Below, piece after piece: positions 10,444 through 20,436 of a stretch of 63,001 nt of DNA; position 1 is the first letter of the stretch, and each line of letters begins with the position of its first letter. Made by a program: the position numbers and the translations under genes. Below the pieces are notes generated by a model that did not search any database, was not told the origin of the DNA, and was given only the letters and a program-made list of their open reading frames with translations. Source of the DNA: Azolla pinnata (taxonomy: Eukaryota > Streptophyta > Polypodiopsida > Salviniales > Salviniaceae); the NCBI GenBank assembly GCA_037176905.1, contig JBBBWG010011111.1:163790-226790 (forward strand), read 5' to 3'.

Positions 10444-13400
10444 ATGACTACTCCTCGAGGAAGGCAACAGCTCTCGAACATTGAGACTACTTGCGAAGTG
10501 TTGCTAAACGAGTTACAGGTTTGCTTCATTTTATATCAATTTATACAAATCTCTAGAAACAAAAAGCTCGTGTCAGGAATCTGTCTGTTTGCAAATTATG
10601 TGTCTTGTCAGTGATAGAGATATCTAATACCTAAGTTAAACACAATAAAGCCGGTTAAGCACTTCCAAAGGTAAAGTGCATTTGAAGTGTTACTAAGTGT
10701 TGGATGAAACAGTAGAGAAGAACCTAAAGAGAGGAAGGGCGATAGAAGTTGCTATATCCTGATTTGATCGTTCTTCTTACATGTAACAATATAAGCTGTT
10801 AAGGGTATTTGTTTGGTTCAAGACGATGATGATAAGCAGAGAGAGAGATGTGCTGTCTGAGATAAAAGTTATGCCTTGTGTAGTTAAGTTGGGATGAAGT
10901 ACGAAAGGTCAATCTAACCATAGTAAAAACACGCATTTAGCATTATCTGATGGTATTTCTTGAATATTAATATAAAATTGATGATTTTATAGTTGATTTG
11001 GGACGAGGTTGGAGAGAGCAATGAAGAAAGAGATAAGATGCTCCTAGATATAGAACAAGAATGCTTGCAAGTATATCATCGCAAGGTTGACGAGGCAAAT
11101 CGGTCTAGAACAAGTTTGCATCAGTTGCTTGCAGAAATACATTCTCAGATTGTGGCTTTGGCTTCAGCCCTTGGAGATCTTCCTCCAGTTTCTCAGGTAC
11201 CAAACCTGTATGTAAATAACAATAATTCAATGGCAATTGAATAATGTTGTACAGATGGATATCTTTTGCTTTCTTTTAATAGTATCTTCCTCAAAATGCT
11301 GCAGGAAATGACTGATAATTGTTTTAAATTGTAACTCTGGATTAATTTGTCACACTTATCCACCAATTTATATGGGTCTTACAGCTGGAGAACAGAGGAT
11401 GTCCTCTCAAAGAGCAACTTGTACAATTGAAGCCTATCTTAGAAGAGATGTCCAGAAAGAAGGATGAGCGGTTCAGGGTGCTGCAGGATATCAGATTCCA
11501 AATCCAGAGAATCCAGTGCGAGATATGCCCATCAGCTCCTCCAATGGAAGTTCCAACTCATGAGAAAGATCTCACGCAAAGGAAACTCGAAGAGCTACAA
11601 ACCCAACTACAGATTCTGCTCAAAGAGAAGGTTTGTTGCCAGATACAAAAACGAAGATTTGTGCATGTAATGAGAGAAGGTTCTGAATATTAACGAACTA
11701 GCATGCAATATGTGTTCCATTTACAACAGGGAGATCGACTCTTGAAGGTCGAAAAGTATCTGGATGCTATCCATGAACTGTGTCTAGTACTTGGTTGCGA
11801 TTTTTTTTCGGTGGTTCAGGAAGTACATCCGTCACTTGATGAATCTACAAATACTGTCCGGGACAAAAGCATCAGTAATGAAACCATAAAAGGACTAGAG
11901 AGTACCATACAGTCACTTAGAGATGAAAAGAGGAGAAGAATGCAACAGGTCTTTCTCTAAGTTTTAATTGTTCAATTAGGTTTCCTCAAGGATTCTTTAC
12001 CTTCCGTTTGTTTTAATTTTCTTTCTGAATGATCACTTATAGATCCAAGATACGGCAGCATCTTTACTTGAACTTTGGAACCTAATGGACACACCTCTAG
12101 AAGAGCAACATCAGTTTCATCATGTGACTTGCAACATTGCAGCTGAAGAACACGAAGTTGTCGCAGAAGGGGCACTTTCGATGGCTATGATTGAGCAGGT
12201 AATCCCTTCGTCTGGCTGATAAATTGATTTTTAACAAACTCTAGAAGAATGAAGTATCTGAAAGTGAGCTTATATCCATTGATCCTGTGTTATTACGTGT
12301 AGGCCACGTTGGAAGTTGCACGGTTGGAGGATTTGAAAGCCAGCAAGATGAAGGAGCTTGTTCTCAAGAAGCGAACCGACATGGAAGAGCTGTGCCGAAA
12401 GGCTCATATTATTCCTGATAGTTATGCCGAATTAGACAACTCTATTAAATCTATGGAATCTGGTGAGGATCGCATACTGAGATTATTGATTTATGAGATT
12501 TTTTTGTACTTCAGATTGTGATAGTCTAAATATTCTTGATAGGCATGGTAGATCCAGAAGAACTCCTAACAACCATTGAAGAGAAAATTGGTTGTATCAA
12601 GGAAGAGGCTTTTAGCAGAAGAGAAATAATGGACAAAGTTGAAAAATGGATGGGAGCCTGTGAAGAGGAAAGCTGGCTTGAAGATTATAATAAGGTCAGT
12701 GGAAAAGAATATAGGGTGGCCAATGAAGCCTGATGCCACAGTTTGGAGATAGTAAACTAATCAAAAGACTGTATGTTATGGATGATAGGATGAGACTCGG
12801 TATAATGCAACACGAGGAGCACATTTGAACTTGAAGCGAGCTGAGCGTGCCCGTGCAGCTGTCAACAAAATTCCAGGTGATTGAATTTCTAGATGTGCAT
12901 TCTCAGTCGTAATCATAGTGAGATATATGTACTAAAGATCAGTGCTGACTCTCTCTCAAACAGCTATGGTAGAAACTCTGATTGTCAAAACTACAGCTTG
13001 GGAGGAAGAGAGAGGGAAGCCATTTATGTATGATGGGGTAAGAAACATCTCTTATATTTTCAAAAAACAGCCAAAGGATTTATGATTTATATTCATTTGT
13101 ATGAGACGTTTGTTATCAGGTGAGACTCCTATCAACCATAGAAGATTACAATATATTGAGGATCGAAAAGGAGGAAGAGCGTCGCAGACAACGGGTAACA
13201 AATGTTTCGCTGTGTTTTTGGACAATTGTTCACAATAAATCAACTATTGCCTGAACCCTATAATGATGTATTTTCAAGTAGGTGAATTGTTGAGCCTATC
13301 TTATGGTTATCTTATTTTTTGGGGTAACAAAAACAGGATCAGAAGAAGCTCCATGAGCAGCTAATGAATGAGCAGGAGACACTATTTGGGTCAAGGCAGA

Positions 13401-14299
13401 GCCCAAATGGCAAAACACCCTTGAAGAGAGGAGTCACTCCCTCAAGAATGAATGGAAATAGCACACCTGCGAATCGCAGAATGTCAGTCGGTGGAGCTAT
13501 GTTGCATGAATCTCCAGCAATTGGAAGGATGAATGGAGCAACACCTAGGCCTATCCATGCACATGGTGATATGATCCACGGAAGAGATGGACTATCATCT
13601 AGACGAGCAACACAAACGGCAGGCCAAGTGAATAGGGTTCTTTTACCTGATGAAAATAACACTACCAATCATGGTAGAGAAGGACCAATATCAAACGTGC
13701 GGCTTATTCAAACTCCTTGCATAGTGAACAGAGTACTTTTGCATGATGAAGACGGCTTGTCTCCACATGGTAAGTAAAGATATTTACTTTCATATTTATT
13801 TTAGAATATTACCTCAATCTCAATCTTGACTTGTATTCTTTCTTTTAATGCAGGGAATAATCTTCAGCCTAGACAAGAAACGGATGCTCCTACTCGCGTG
13901 CCATTTTCTCCGGTTTCGGCCCCGCAACAGAGATTGAATACAAACACAATTACACCACGTTCAGAGGAGAGTCAAACCGCCTCTACCATGGTGAAAGCTA
14001 CCAACAATATGTGTAAAAGCCCATTATCAGGCAGTACATTGAATAGACCATCAACGAAGACAATAGCTGTTGTCGATGAAGAAAATTCTGGCCCACCAAA
14101 ACCGACAGAAGTACCAGAAGGAGCACCCCTCAATGTGGAGCCATGTTTATTACATATGTCAAAAGTGGAGCCGTCTATATCTACGGCACAACATGAACAG
14201 GTCTCAGTACATAGACCACAGGAATATTCTTTCGAGGAGAAGAGATTGGCCTTCATGTACCATCATTATCAGTCACATGTGAGTGCGATATGCAGATAG
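10444..14299 (+). CDS. MAP65: MAP65/PRC1-family microtubule-bundling protein
   Basis: Crosslinks antiparallel microtubules (spindle midzone, phragmoplast, cortical arrays). Twelve exons give 775 aa: 10444-10518, 10993-11196, 11385-11630, 11730-11948, 12043-12198, 12303-12462, 12543-12694, 12789-12876, 12964-13037, 13120-13194, 13337-13769, 13854-14299. All junctions are GT-AG and in phase. The N-terminus carries the dimerisation rod ([17 protein letters not shown]). The conserved microtubule-binding block covers [38 protein letters not shown] and KIPAMVETL across exons 7-9, and a GSRQSP motif opens the basic, Ser/Thr-rich regulatory tail that kinases normally target. The ATG at 10444 is the first in frame downstream of a probable leader acceptor. 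The tail is longer than in Arabidopsis MAP65-1 (about 587 aa), and the stop codon lies in the first copy of a tandem duplication. Confidence 0.95.
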
Positions 14300-14545
14300 A
14301 TAAAGAAAGCCTCATGATCAATTGGATTCCAGTCAATTGTGAGTAGTGCAAGCAACATGGAAACAAATGTTTGCCAGCAAAGCTATTTTAAAACTTTGGG
14401 AAGCTCTTCACATCTGCGATGTGCAGACAGATAAAGGAAACCTTCTGTTCAATTGGATTCCAGACAATTGTGAGTAGTGATGGCAACATGGAGACAATAT
14501 GCAAACAAAAAAGCTCTTTTTAAAATCATGCGGAAGCTTTTCGCT
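14283..14545. repeat. Tandem duplication (period ~131 bp) covering the MAP65 stop codon
   Basis: Copy 1 (14283-14413) includes the last five MAP65 codons and TAG; copy 2 (14414-14545) is downstream. Shared blocks include caattggattccag, caattgtgagtagtg and gcaacatgg. In copy 2 the base matching the stop is changed (gcagacag against gcagatag). Confidence 0.8.
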
Positions 14546-14833
14546 TTTCTTGCTTCCGAGTAGCATATGCAATGCAAGCCAACATGAGTTGGCCAAGCCA
14601 AGCACATCCTTGTTTTCCTTGACATGATGAAAAAAAAATCTGAAATTGAGATAAATGTGTACTTTTGAATTAGCTCTTAGAATGGCATTATGAAGAAGTG
14701 TAGATTATCAACGAACGTTCTGTTGAGAAGTGCCAGCAAGAAGGCAATAAGCCCTGTCTGATGTTTTTCTTGACAAGCTGTGAGGGCTTCAATGCAGAAA
14801 AATGGTTCATGAAGTTCTAGCTCAGCATTTGTA

Positions 14834-15178
14834 TTAGTTTGGTTGTGGTCCTGATTCTTTTGTATCCATATACAAAGGAGAAGACTGGTCTATTGTATCC
14901 CTATACAAAGGAGAAGACTGGTCTATTGTATCCCTATACAAAGGAGAAGACTGGTCTATTGTATCCCTATACATAGGAGAAGACTGGTCTTTCAGTAGAT
15001 GCAAACAAGCCGTTCTTTTTCTCTGCAGAAATCCCCAAGCTACACACGCATTTGTTCGCTTTTTTCGACCACCAAGGTCACTTCCATGGAAGATCAACAA
15101 CATCTTTTCCTTTTCGAGGACTCTGTAGTTGATTCTAAGCGATTGGGAATTGCTGGAATGAAATGAACGTAGAGCCAT
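14834..15178 (-). CDS. Hypothetical small ORF with four 11-residue repeats
   Basis: An ATG-started frame of 114 aa lies 61 bases beyond the PPR stop codon on the same strand. Its C-terminal third is built from four copies of an 11-residue unit (DTIDQSSPLYR-like) encoded by a 33-bp minisatellite. Because 33 is a multiple of three, the frame stays open across all copies. I recognise no family. It may be only the 3' UTR of the PPR gene or a chance frame; the exact codon periodicity is the sole argument for coding. Confidence 0.2.
   Translation of the reverse strand: MALRSFHSSNSQSLRINYRVLEKEKMLLIFHGSDLGGRKKRTNACVAWGFLQRKRTACLHLLKDQSSPMYRDTIDQSSPLYRDTIDQSSPLYRDTIDQSSPLYMDTKESGPQPN
14861..14992. 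repeat. 33-bp minisatellite, four copies
   Basis: The anchor tgtatcc recurs at 14861, 14894, 14927 and 14960, exactly every 33 bp. The units are nearly identical, with one substitution cluster in each outer copy. Confidence 0.95.
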
Positions 15179-15239
15179 GGCGTCGTTGCAAGAACAGAAT
15201 TAATTCATCCATCGAGTGAGCAGAATGTGGTCCAAGCAA

Positions 15240-18200
15240 TCAGATCCCAGCCTTTTTCTCCTGATGATAAGTACTACATGCACTAAGCACTGTTGCCCAC
15301 ATATGCTCAGATGGAGAACAAGGCATGCAATCGAGATACTTACCTGCCTCACGCAGCTCGCCGGATCGAGCAAGCAGATCCACTAGGCAAAACACATGAT
15401 CCTCTGTGGGGGCAATTCCATACTCTTCGCTCATGATTCGGAACATCTCTCGGCCCACGACGATCATGCTGGTCCGGCTGCAGGCAGTAAGCATGCATGT
15501 GAATGTTGTCGCATCTGGCTTTACGCCCTGAGCACACATGCCCTTGAACAGTTGTAGAGCCTTCGGTCCGTTGTGATGCAGGCCATAGCCCTTTATCATC
15601 GCGTTCCATGCCACTTCGTTCCTCATCGGCAGGTTTTCGAAGACGTGATTCGCCTCCGCAAACAGACCTCGCTTTACGTACATGTCGACCAACGTGCTTC
15701 CCACATGGCAGTCTGACTCGAATCCCTGGAGCATGATGCCTTCATGAATTTGCCATGCCTTCTCTGCAGCTCCCATCTTGCTTCCACAAGCCCTCAGCAC
15801 GAGAAGGTATGTAACCGTGTTGGGAGAAATCCGCTGCTCTTGCATTGCCTTGAAGCAGGTGAAAGCCTCCTGCTCAAGCCCATGATCGATATAACCGGCG
15901 ATCGCGCAGTTGCAATGCACGATATTCCAGGAAGGGAGGCTCTCCGAGACCGTTTTGGCTTCTTCAAGAGAGCCACATTTCATGTAGAATTCAATCAAAG
16001 CACTGCAGACGGTAGGATCTTGATCGAATCCTTGATGCACAACACTTTGGTGTGTTTGCTGCCCCTTGTCGAGGAACTTCATTGCAGTAGCTGCTTTCAG
16101 TACATTGACATGAGTGAGCACATCTGGAAGCAAACCGTTATGTCTCATTCTCTCTGAAATGCTTAATATTTCTTCGAAATTGCCAAAATCCGCATGCGCT
16201 GCAACCAAGGTACACCATGATTGACCATCTTTGTCCACACAAGCACAATACAGAGCCTCATCAAGCATACCACAGTGCTTATACATCCCAACCAAGGCAT
16301 TATTGACCAGCGGATCGCTTTCGAATTGCTTTTTGACGATTTCCGAGTGCATTTCCCTGCCATTGTGCACATCATTCATGTCGCTGCATGCATTCATAAC
16401 CGACGTATAGGTGATACTAGTCGGAGAAACTCCTTGCAATTGCATGCGCTGTAAGCCTTCCAACGCATTCATCCCGAAACCATTGTCGGTGTATCCGGCG
16501 ATCAGCGAATTCCATGAAACAACGGTGTGACAAGGCATTGTGTCAAACACAGCTTGGCTCTCTGTTGACCGAGAACACTTCATGTACATGTCTACCAAAG
16601 TGCTTCCGATGAATTGGTCCTCGTCAAACCCTCTCTTGATCATTTCAGCGTGCATCTTGTGCCCTTTGGAAACCGTTTCCGTGCTTTCGCATGTCTTTAG
16701 GATGAGAGAAAAGGTGACTGCATCTGGTGAGATGCCTTCCCTTGTCATTTGCTCAAGCCAGTGTATTGCTTCATCACTACCACATCTATGATCAATGTAA
16801 CCAGAAATAAGTGTATTCCAAGACACGACACACTGCTTCGGCATACTATCGAAGACCTTCCTTGACTCTAAAAGCATGCCAAAGTGACTATACATACCGA
16901 TCAACGTGTTGCAAAGCGAATGATCTGCTTCGAGACCCTTACAAATAATCTGTATGTGCACGAAAAAGCCCTTGTCTGTGGCCCACAAATTGACACAAGC
17001 TTTAACAATGCCCATGAATGTGATTGAAGTTGGTGGTACAAGTGCATCCTCCATTTCTTGTAAACATGTGAATGCTGCTTCAAATGGCCCATACTCTGCA
17101 TATCCTGTGATAAGCACATTCCACGCGACGATATTTGGGGATGGCAACTGCAAAAAGACCTCCCTTGCTTCTGAAATCCATCCAAATTTCACATACATAT
17201 CGACTATCGTGCTTCCAAGATAAATATCAGTTTCTACTCCTTGTTTCATGATCTCTCTGTGTGATTCCATCCCCATTGGTATGGCTTGCATGTTAGTGCA
17301 AGATTTAACATGCCAAACCAGTGTCACAGTATCCTGCCTTATGTTATCCACCTGCATCTGTTCAATACACATTAACACCTCCTTATAGAGCATTCTTTCT
17401 CCATACCCAGCAATTAACTGATTCCATAGAACGGTATTCTGCCATGGCAAATGTTCGAGAACGCAACGTGCATCCGATATATTGCCACATTTAACTAGCA
17501 TCTCAATTAAACTGCTGCTGACAAAAGGGTCTCGCTCAAGCCCCTTCTTTACTACCTCCTCATAAAGTTCTCGACCTTTGTCAATGTCTCCTAAGCTACC
17601 TGATGCCTTTAAGATGCAGGAAAATGTAAACGGGTTTGGAAGAGTTCCATGAAGATGCATGCATTTGAAACAATCTAGTGCACTATGATCCTCTCCGTGT
17701 TCGACATATCCCATTATCAATACATTCCACAACACAACATCCCGAATCAAAAGTTTCTCAAGTACTACCTGTGCTTCAGGAAACAAACCTCGCTTCACAT
17801 ACATATGGATCAAGGCCCCAGCAACAAAGAGATCTTGCTCAAACCCCTTCTTTACAATATCAAGGTATATCACTTCACCATTTTGCAGATTCTCAAGAAA
17901 CGAACATCCTTTCAAAAGAGCAGCAAAGGTATGACAGCTGGGTTGTATATGGTCCGCATGCATTTTGCAGTACAAATTAAGAGCATGACTAGATTTCCCA
18001 TGTTGGACGTATCCTGCAATTAAGTAAGTCCAACAGTGTACATTTCGATGAATTATTCTGTCAAAGGCATCTTGAGCATCATGTAAGCTTCCACATTCAA
18101 CAAACATGGGCACAAGATGATTACCAATGTCTTCATTGGTTTCCAATCCATGTTTGCACAAAAGAGTATACATATCCTTTGCTGAGGATATGTCTTTGCT

Positions 18201-18248
18201 CTTGACGCATGTCTTCAAGGCATCTACGAATTTCGGAACTAAATTCAT
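15240..18248 (-). CDS. PLS-class pentatricopeptide repeat (PPR) protein
   Basis: Predicted organellar RNA-binding protein, 1002 aa in a single exon. Almost the whole length is a tandem array of roughly 25-28 PPR motifs of P, L and S type, seen in recurring phrases such as VVSWNSLIAGY, FVAGALIHMYVKRG and PDAVTFSLILKTC. It ends in an incomplete E-type region (HMWATVLSAC) and has no E+ or DYW domain, so it carries no cytidine deaminase of its own. After the stop I see no continuing E/DYW coding in any frame. An in-frame TAA lies immediately before the ATG at 18248, which fixes the start unless an upstream exon exists. The N-terminus already resembles a PPR helix and shows no obvious transit peptide, which is odd for an organellar protein. 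It is convergent with MAP65, with about 0.9 kb between stops. Confidence 0.95.
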   Translation of the reverse strand: MNLVPKFVDALKTCVKSKDISSAKDMYTLLCKHGLETNEDIGNHLVPMFVECGSLHDAQDAFDRIIHRNVHCWTYLIAGYVQHGKSSHALNLYCKMHADHIQPSCHTFAALLKGCSFLENLQNGEVIYLDIVKKGFEQDLFVAGALIHMYVKRGLFPEAQVVLEKLLIRDVVLWNVLIMGYVEHGEDHSALDCFKCMHLHGTLPNPFTFSCILKASGSLGDIDKGRELYEEVVKKGLERDPFVSSSLIEMLVKCGNISDARCVLEHLPWQNTVLWNQLIAGYGERMLYKEVLMCIEQMQVDNIRQDTVTLVWHVKSCTNMQAIPMGMESHREIMKQGVETDIYLGSTIVDMYVKFGWISEAREVFLQLPSPNIVAWNVLITGYAEYGPFEAAFTCLQEMEDALVPPTSITFMGIVKACVNLWATDKGFFVHIQIICKGLEADHSLCNTLIGMYSHFGMLLESRKVFDSMPKQCVVSWNTLISGYIDHRCGSDEAIHWLEQMTREGISPDAVTFSLILKTCESTETVSKGHKMHAEMIKRGFDEDQFIGSTLVDMYMKCSRSTESQAVFDTMPCHTVVSWNSLIAGYTDNGFGMNALEGLQRMQLQGVSPTSITYTSVMNACSDMNDVHNGREMHSEIVKKQFESDPLVNNALVGMYKHCGMLDEALYCACVDKDGQSWCTLVAAHADFGNFEEILSISERMRHNGLLPDVLTHVNVLKAATAMKFLDKGQQTHQSVVHQGFDQDPTVCSALIEFYMKCGSLEEAKTVSESLPSWNIVHCNCAIAGYIDHGLEQEAFTCFKAMQEQRISPNTVTYLLVLRACGSKMGAAEKAWQIHEGIMLQGFESDCHVGSTLVDMYVKRGLFAEANHVFENLPMRNEVAWNAMIKGYGLHHNGPKALQLFKGMCAQGVKPDATTFTCMLTACSRTSMIVVGREMFRIMSEEYGIAPTEDHVFCLVDLLARSGELREAGKYLDCMPCSPSEHMWATVLSACSTYHQEKKAGI

Positions 18249-20436
18249 TTAACATGCAATACAAAGGTGGAAGGTCCCAAATTCTGGCATTGGAAATTTG
18301 AAGCTCACATATGCATCAAAGAAAACTAGCCATGCTTCACTGTTCAAAGATGATCAATACGGAATGGACTTTTGCCAATGAGAGTGGAGCCGCTTGTAAA
18401 GTTTCCAGATTCATGTCCAATATCTGGGAGGGTATTAGTTTTCCCGTGCATTTTTCAGATGAATGAGCCTGCTAACGAACTCTTTAGAATGATATCACGC
18501 ATGAATTTGCCTTGAATACACAAGTCAGTAAAATTCTCCAGATGTTGTCAATGTGCATTCAATTGAATAGTCCCTCTGAACACAGCAATAAGAACCTTTC
18601 TTGATCATTTTATTTCCCTGCTATCAAGTAAAATGCCCATGAATAAGCCTACCAAAGACAAGGTGGGCTATGTTGCCGCATCCAATAGACGTTCAGGGTG
18701 AGTTCCATAAGAAGTACTCCAATACTCTCAGTTATCACACCCTACTGTCTATGTTCAATTTTGTCTGCAAATGTGGCATTCATATTCAATGTACAAGCTC
18801 ATAAAGCAATCACTTTTATTCAGTGTTGTATATCCAGCAACTGCGTATGTCCATGGATGTGCATTCAGATGAATTCGAATCTTTATACCTTAACATTCAA
18901 TAAACACCTTCATATAAAATCATGAACTGTTTCCATGTCCAATGGACATGGCCAGAAAAGGTCTCAAATTAATCGTGTTAAGTTTCCCTGATTCATGTAA
19001 AGCAATTTTATGCCCATTTGAATGTGAAGATAATGCATCGCTTTTTTATGTATGCCCTCAATAGCATACATGCAATCCATTTGTGCAATGATTTCAATGG
19101 AGTGTATCTGCCTCCTCGCATATGCATGCTTTCTGCGATTTGTATGCATATGCAATTTCCTTCATAATTTCTAAGCCTAATTGTGACGTTCAAACATGTG
19201 AGATTTTTATCTTCTAATGCATAACGAAACTTCGATCAAAATAATGCACGCATTTTTCATATAGCATGTTTTCCCAAATCATTTACAGAAGGGCCATCTG
19301 AAACTTTACCTGCGAGGCCAAAGAATTGAACAATGAGATGTCCTTCAAAAGATTTTTGTGTTGCCCTGCTCCCTTTCGCCCACACACACATAGGCAGGCA
19401 CATCATCATCATCATCATCATCATCACCATCATCATCATCATGACCAGCACCACCCAGAAACCTTCGGAAGCTCTCCCTGTTCTTTCATGGCGATGTGAT
19501 TAGGTAAAGATGTTTCGGACATTGTTGGCAAATTAACAGGACGGCTCTCCACACGTTCAAACTATGAGGGAGGAAACGCCCAAATTCTAGACACCTTCCA
19601 TCTTCTGAAAGCATGGCTACATCAAAGGGCGCTTAAGCACCGAATTCTTGAGGTTTTGATATATTGATTGTTTCCAAACGCCACTTGTGGTTGTTCCTAT
19701 TGCACCTTTTAGTTGAAGAGAACATGCCTTCCATTCTTCAAAAACATTGATAATAAACATCGAAATGCTTCACCGCTACAGAACCCTTTTTAAGTTTTAA
19801 GATAACAAGCTAAAAAATTTAGAATGCATCTTTAATGATTATATCAGAAACCCACCATAGAACTGACTTTTAAGAGCTTTCATCAAACCTCCAAAGAGTA
19901 ACTACTACTATGGCTTTTGAGGCTACCCAAAAAATACCTTAGGCTTCCGGATTGACATCATTTGACCACTGTGCTTACGTGAGGTACTATTGGACTGATG
20001 GAAACGAGGAATCCACAGGCTTCAATTACTGTGTTTGTATTATCCCAATCAACTCACATACAAGTAATAGTTAACTCGGTACATTGCAATGTTTCCCAAC
20101 TCAATACAAAAAACTACCTGTGAGGAAGCTACACAATAAGTCAAGGATATTGATAAAAATCCACCTGCTAGTCAGATAAGATGCGGTTATGTCAATCTTA
20201 ATGCCTTAAAAATAGTCGCAGTTTCTTCTCGATGGAATAGCAACATGCATATACCCAAAGTACTCAACAAGAATGAGCTTAAGTCTGATTAATCATCGCT
20301 CAAAAGATAGAAAATCGTTGAGCTCGGCCTACCTTATAACCCAATCAAACATCAAATGCAATAGAATATCTCAGTTCCAAAAATTCTGTATGAGCAACAA
20401 TCAAAGGCAGCTCAAAAGTTAGAAAAAGATGCCAGG
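18249..20436. other. Gene-free region between PPR and RPS6 genes
   Basis: The PPR promoter must lie at the left end and the RPS6 3' UTR at the right end. Apart from a (CAT)n run at 19401-19441 the sequence is ordinary AT-rich intergenic DNA. I find no conserved coding frame, RNA gene or clear element. Confidence 0.6.

Noticed and set aside
10820-10880. Possible C/D snoRNA in MAP65 intron 1 (atgatga then ctga)
   Set aside because: The boxes are only about 40 bases apart and there is no terminal stem; too short for a C/D snoRNA.
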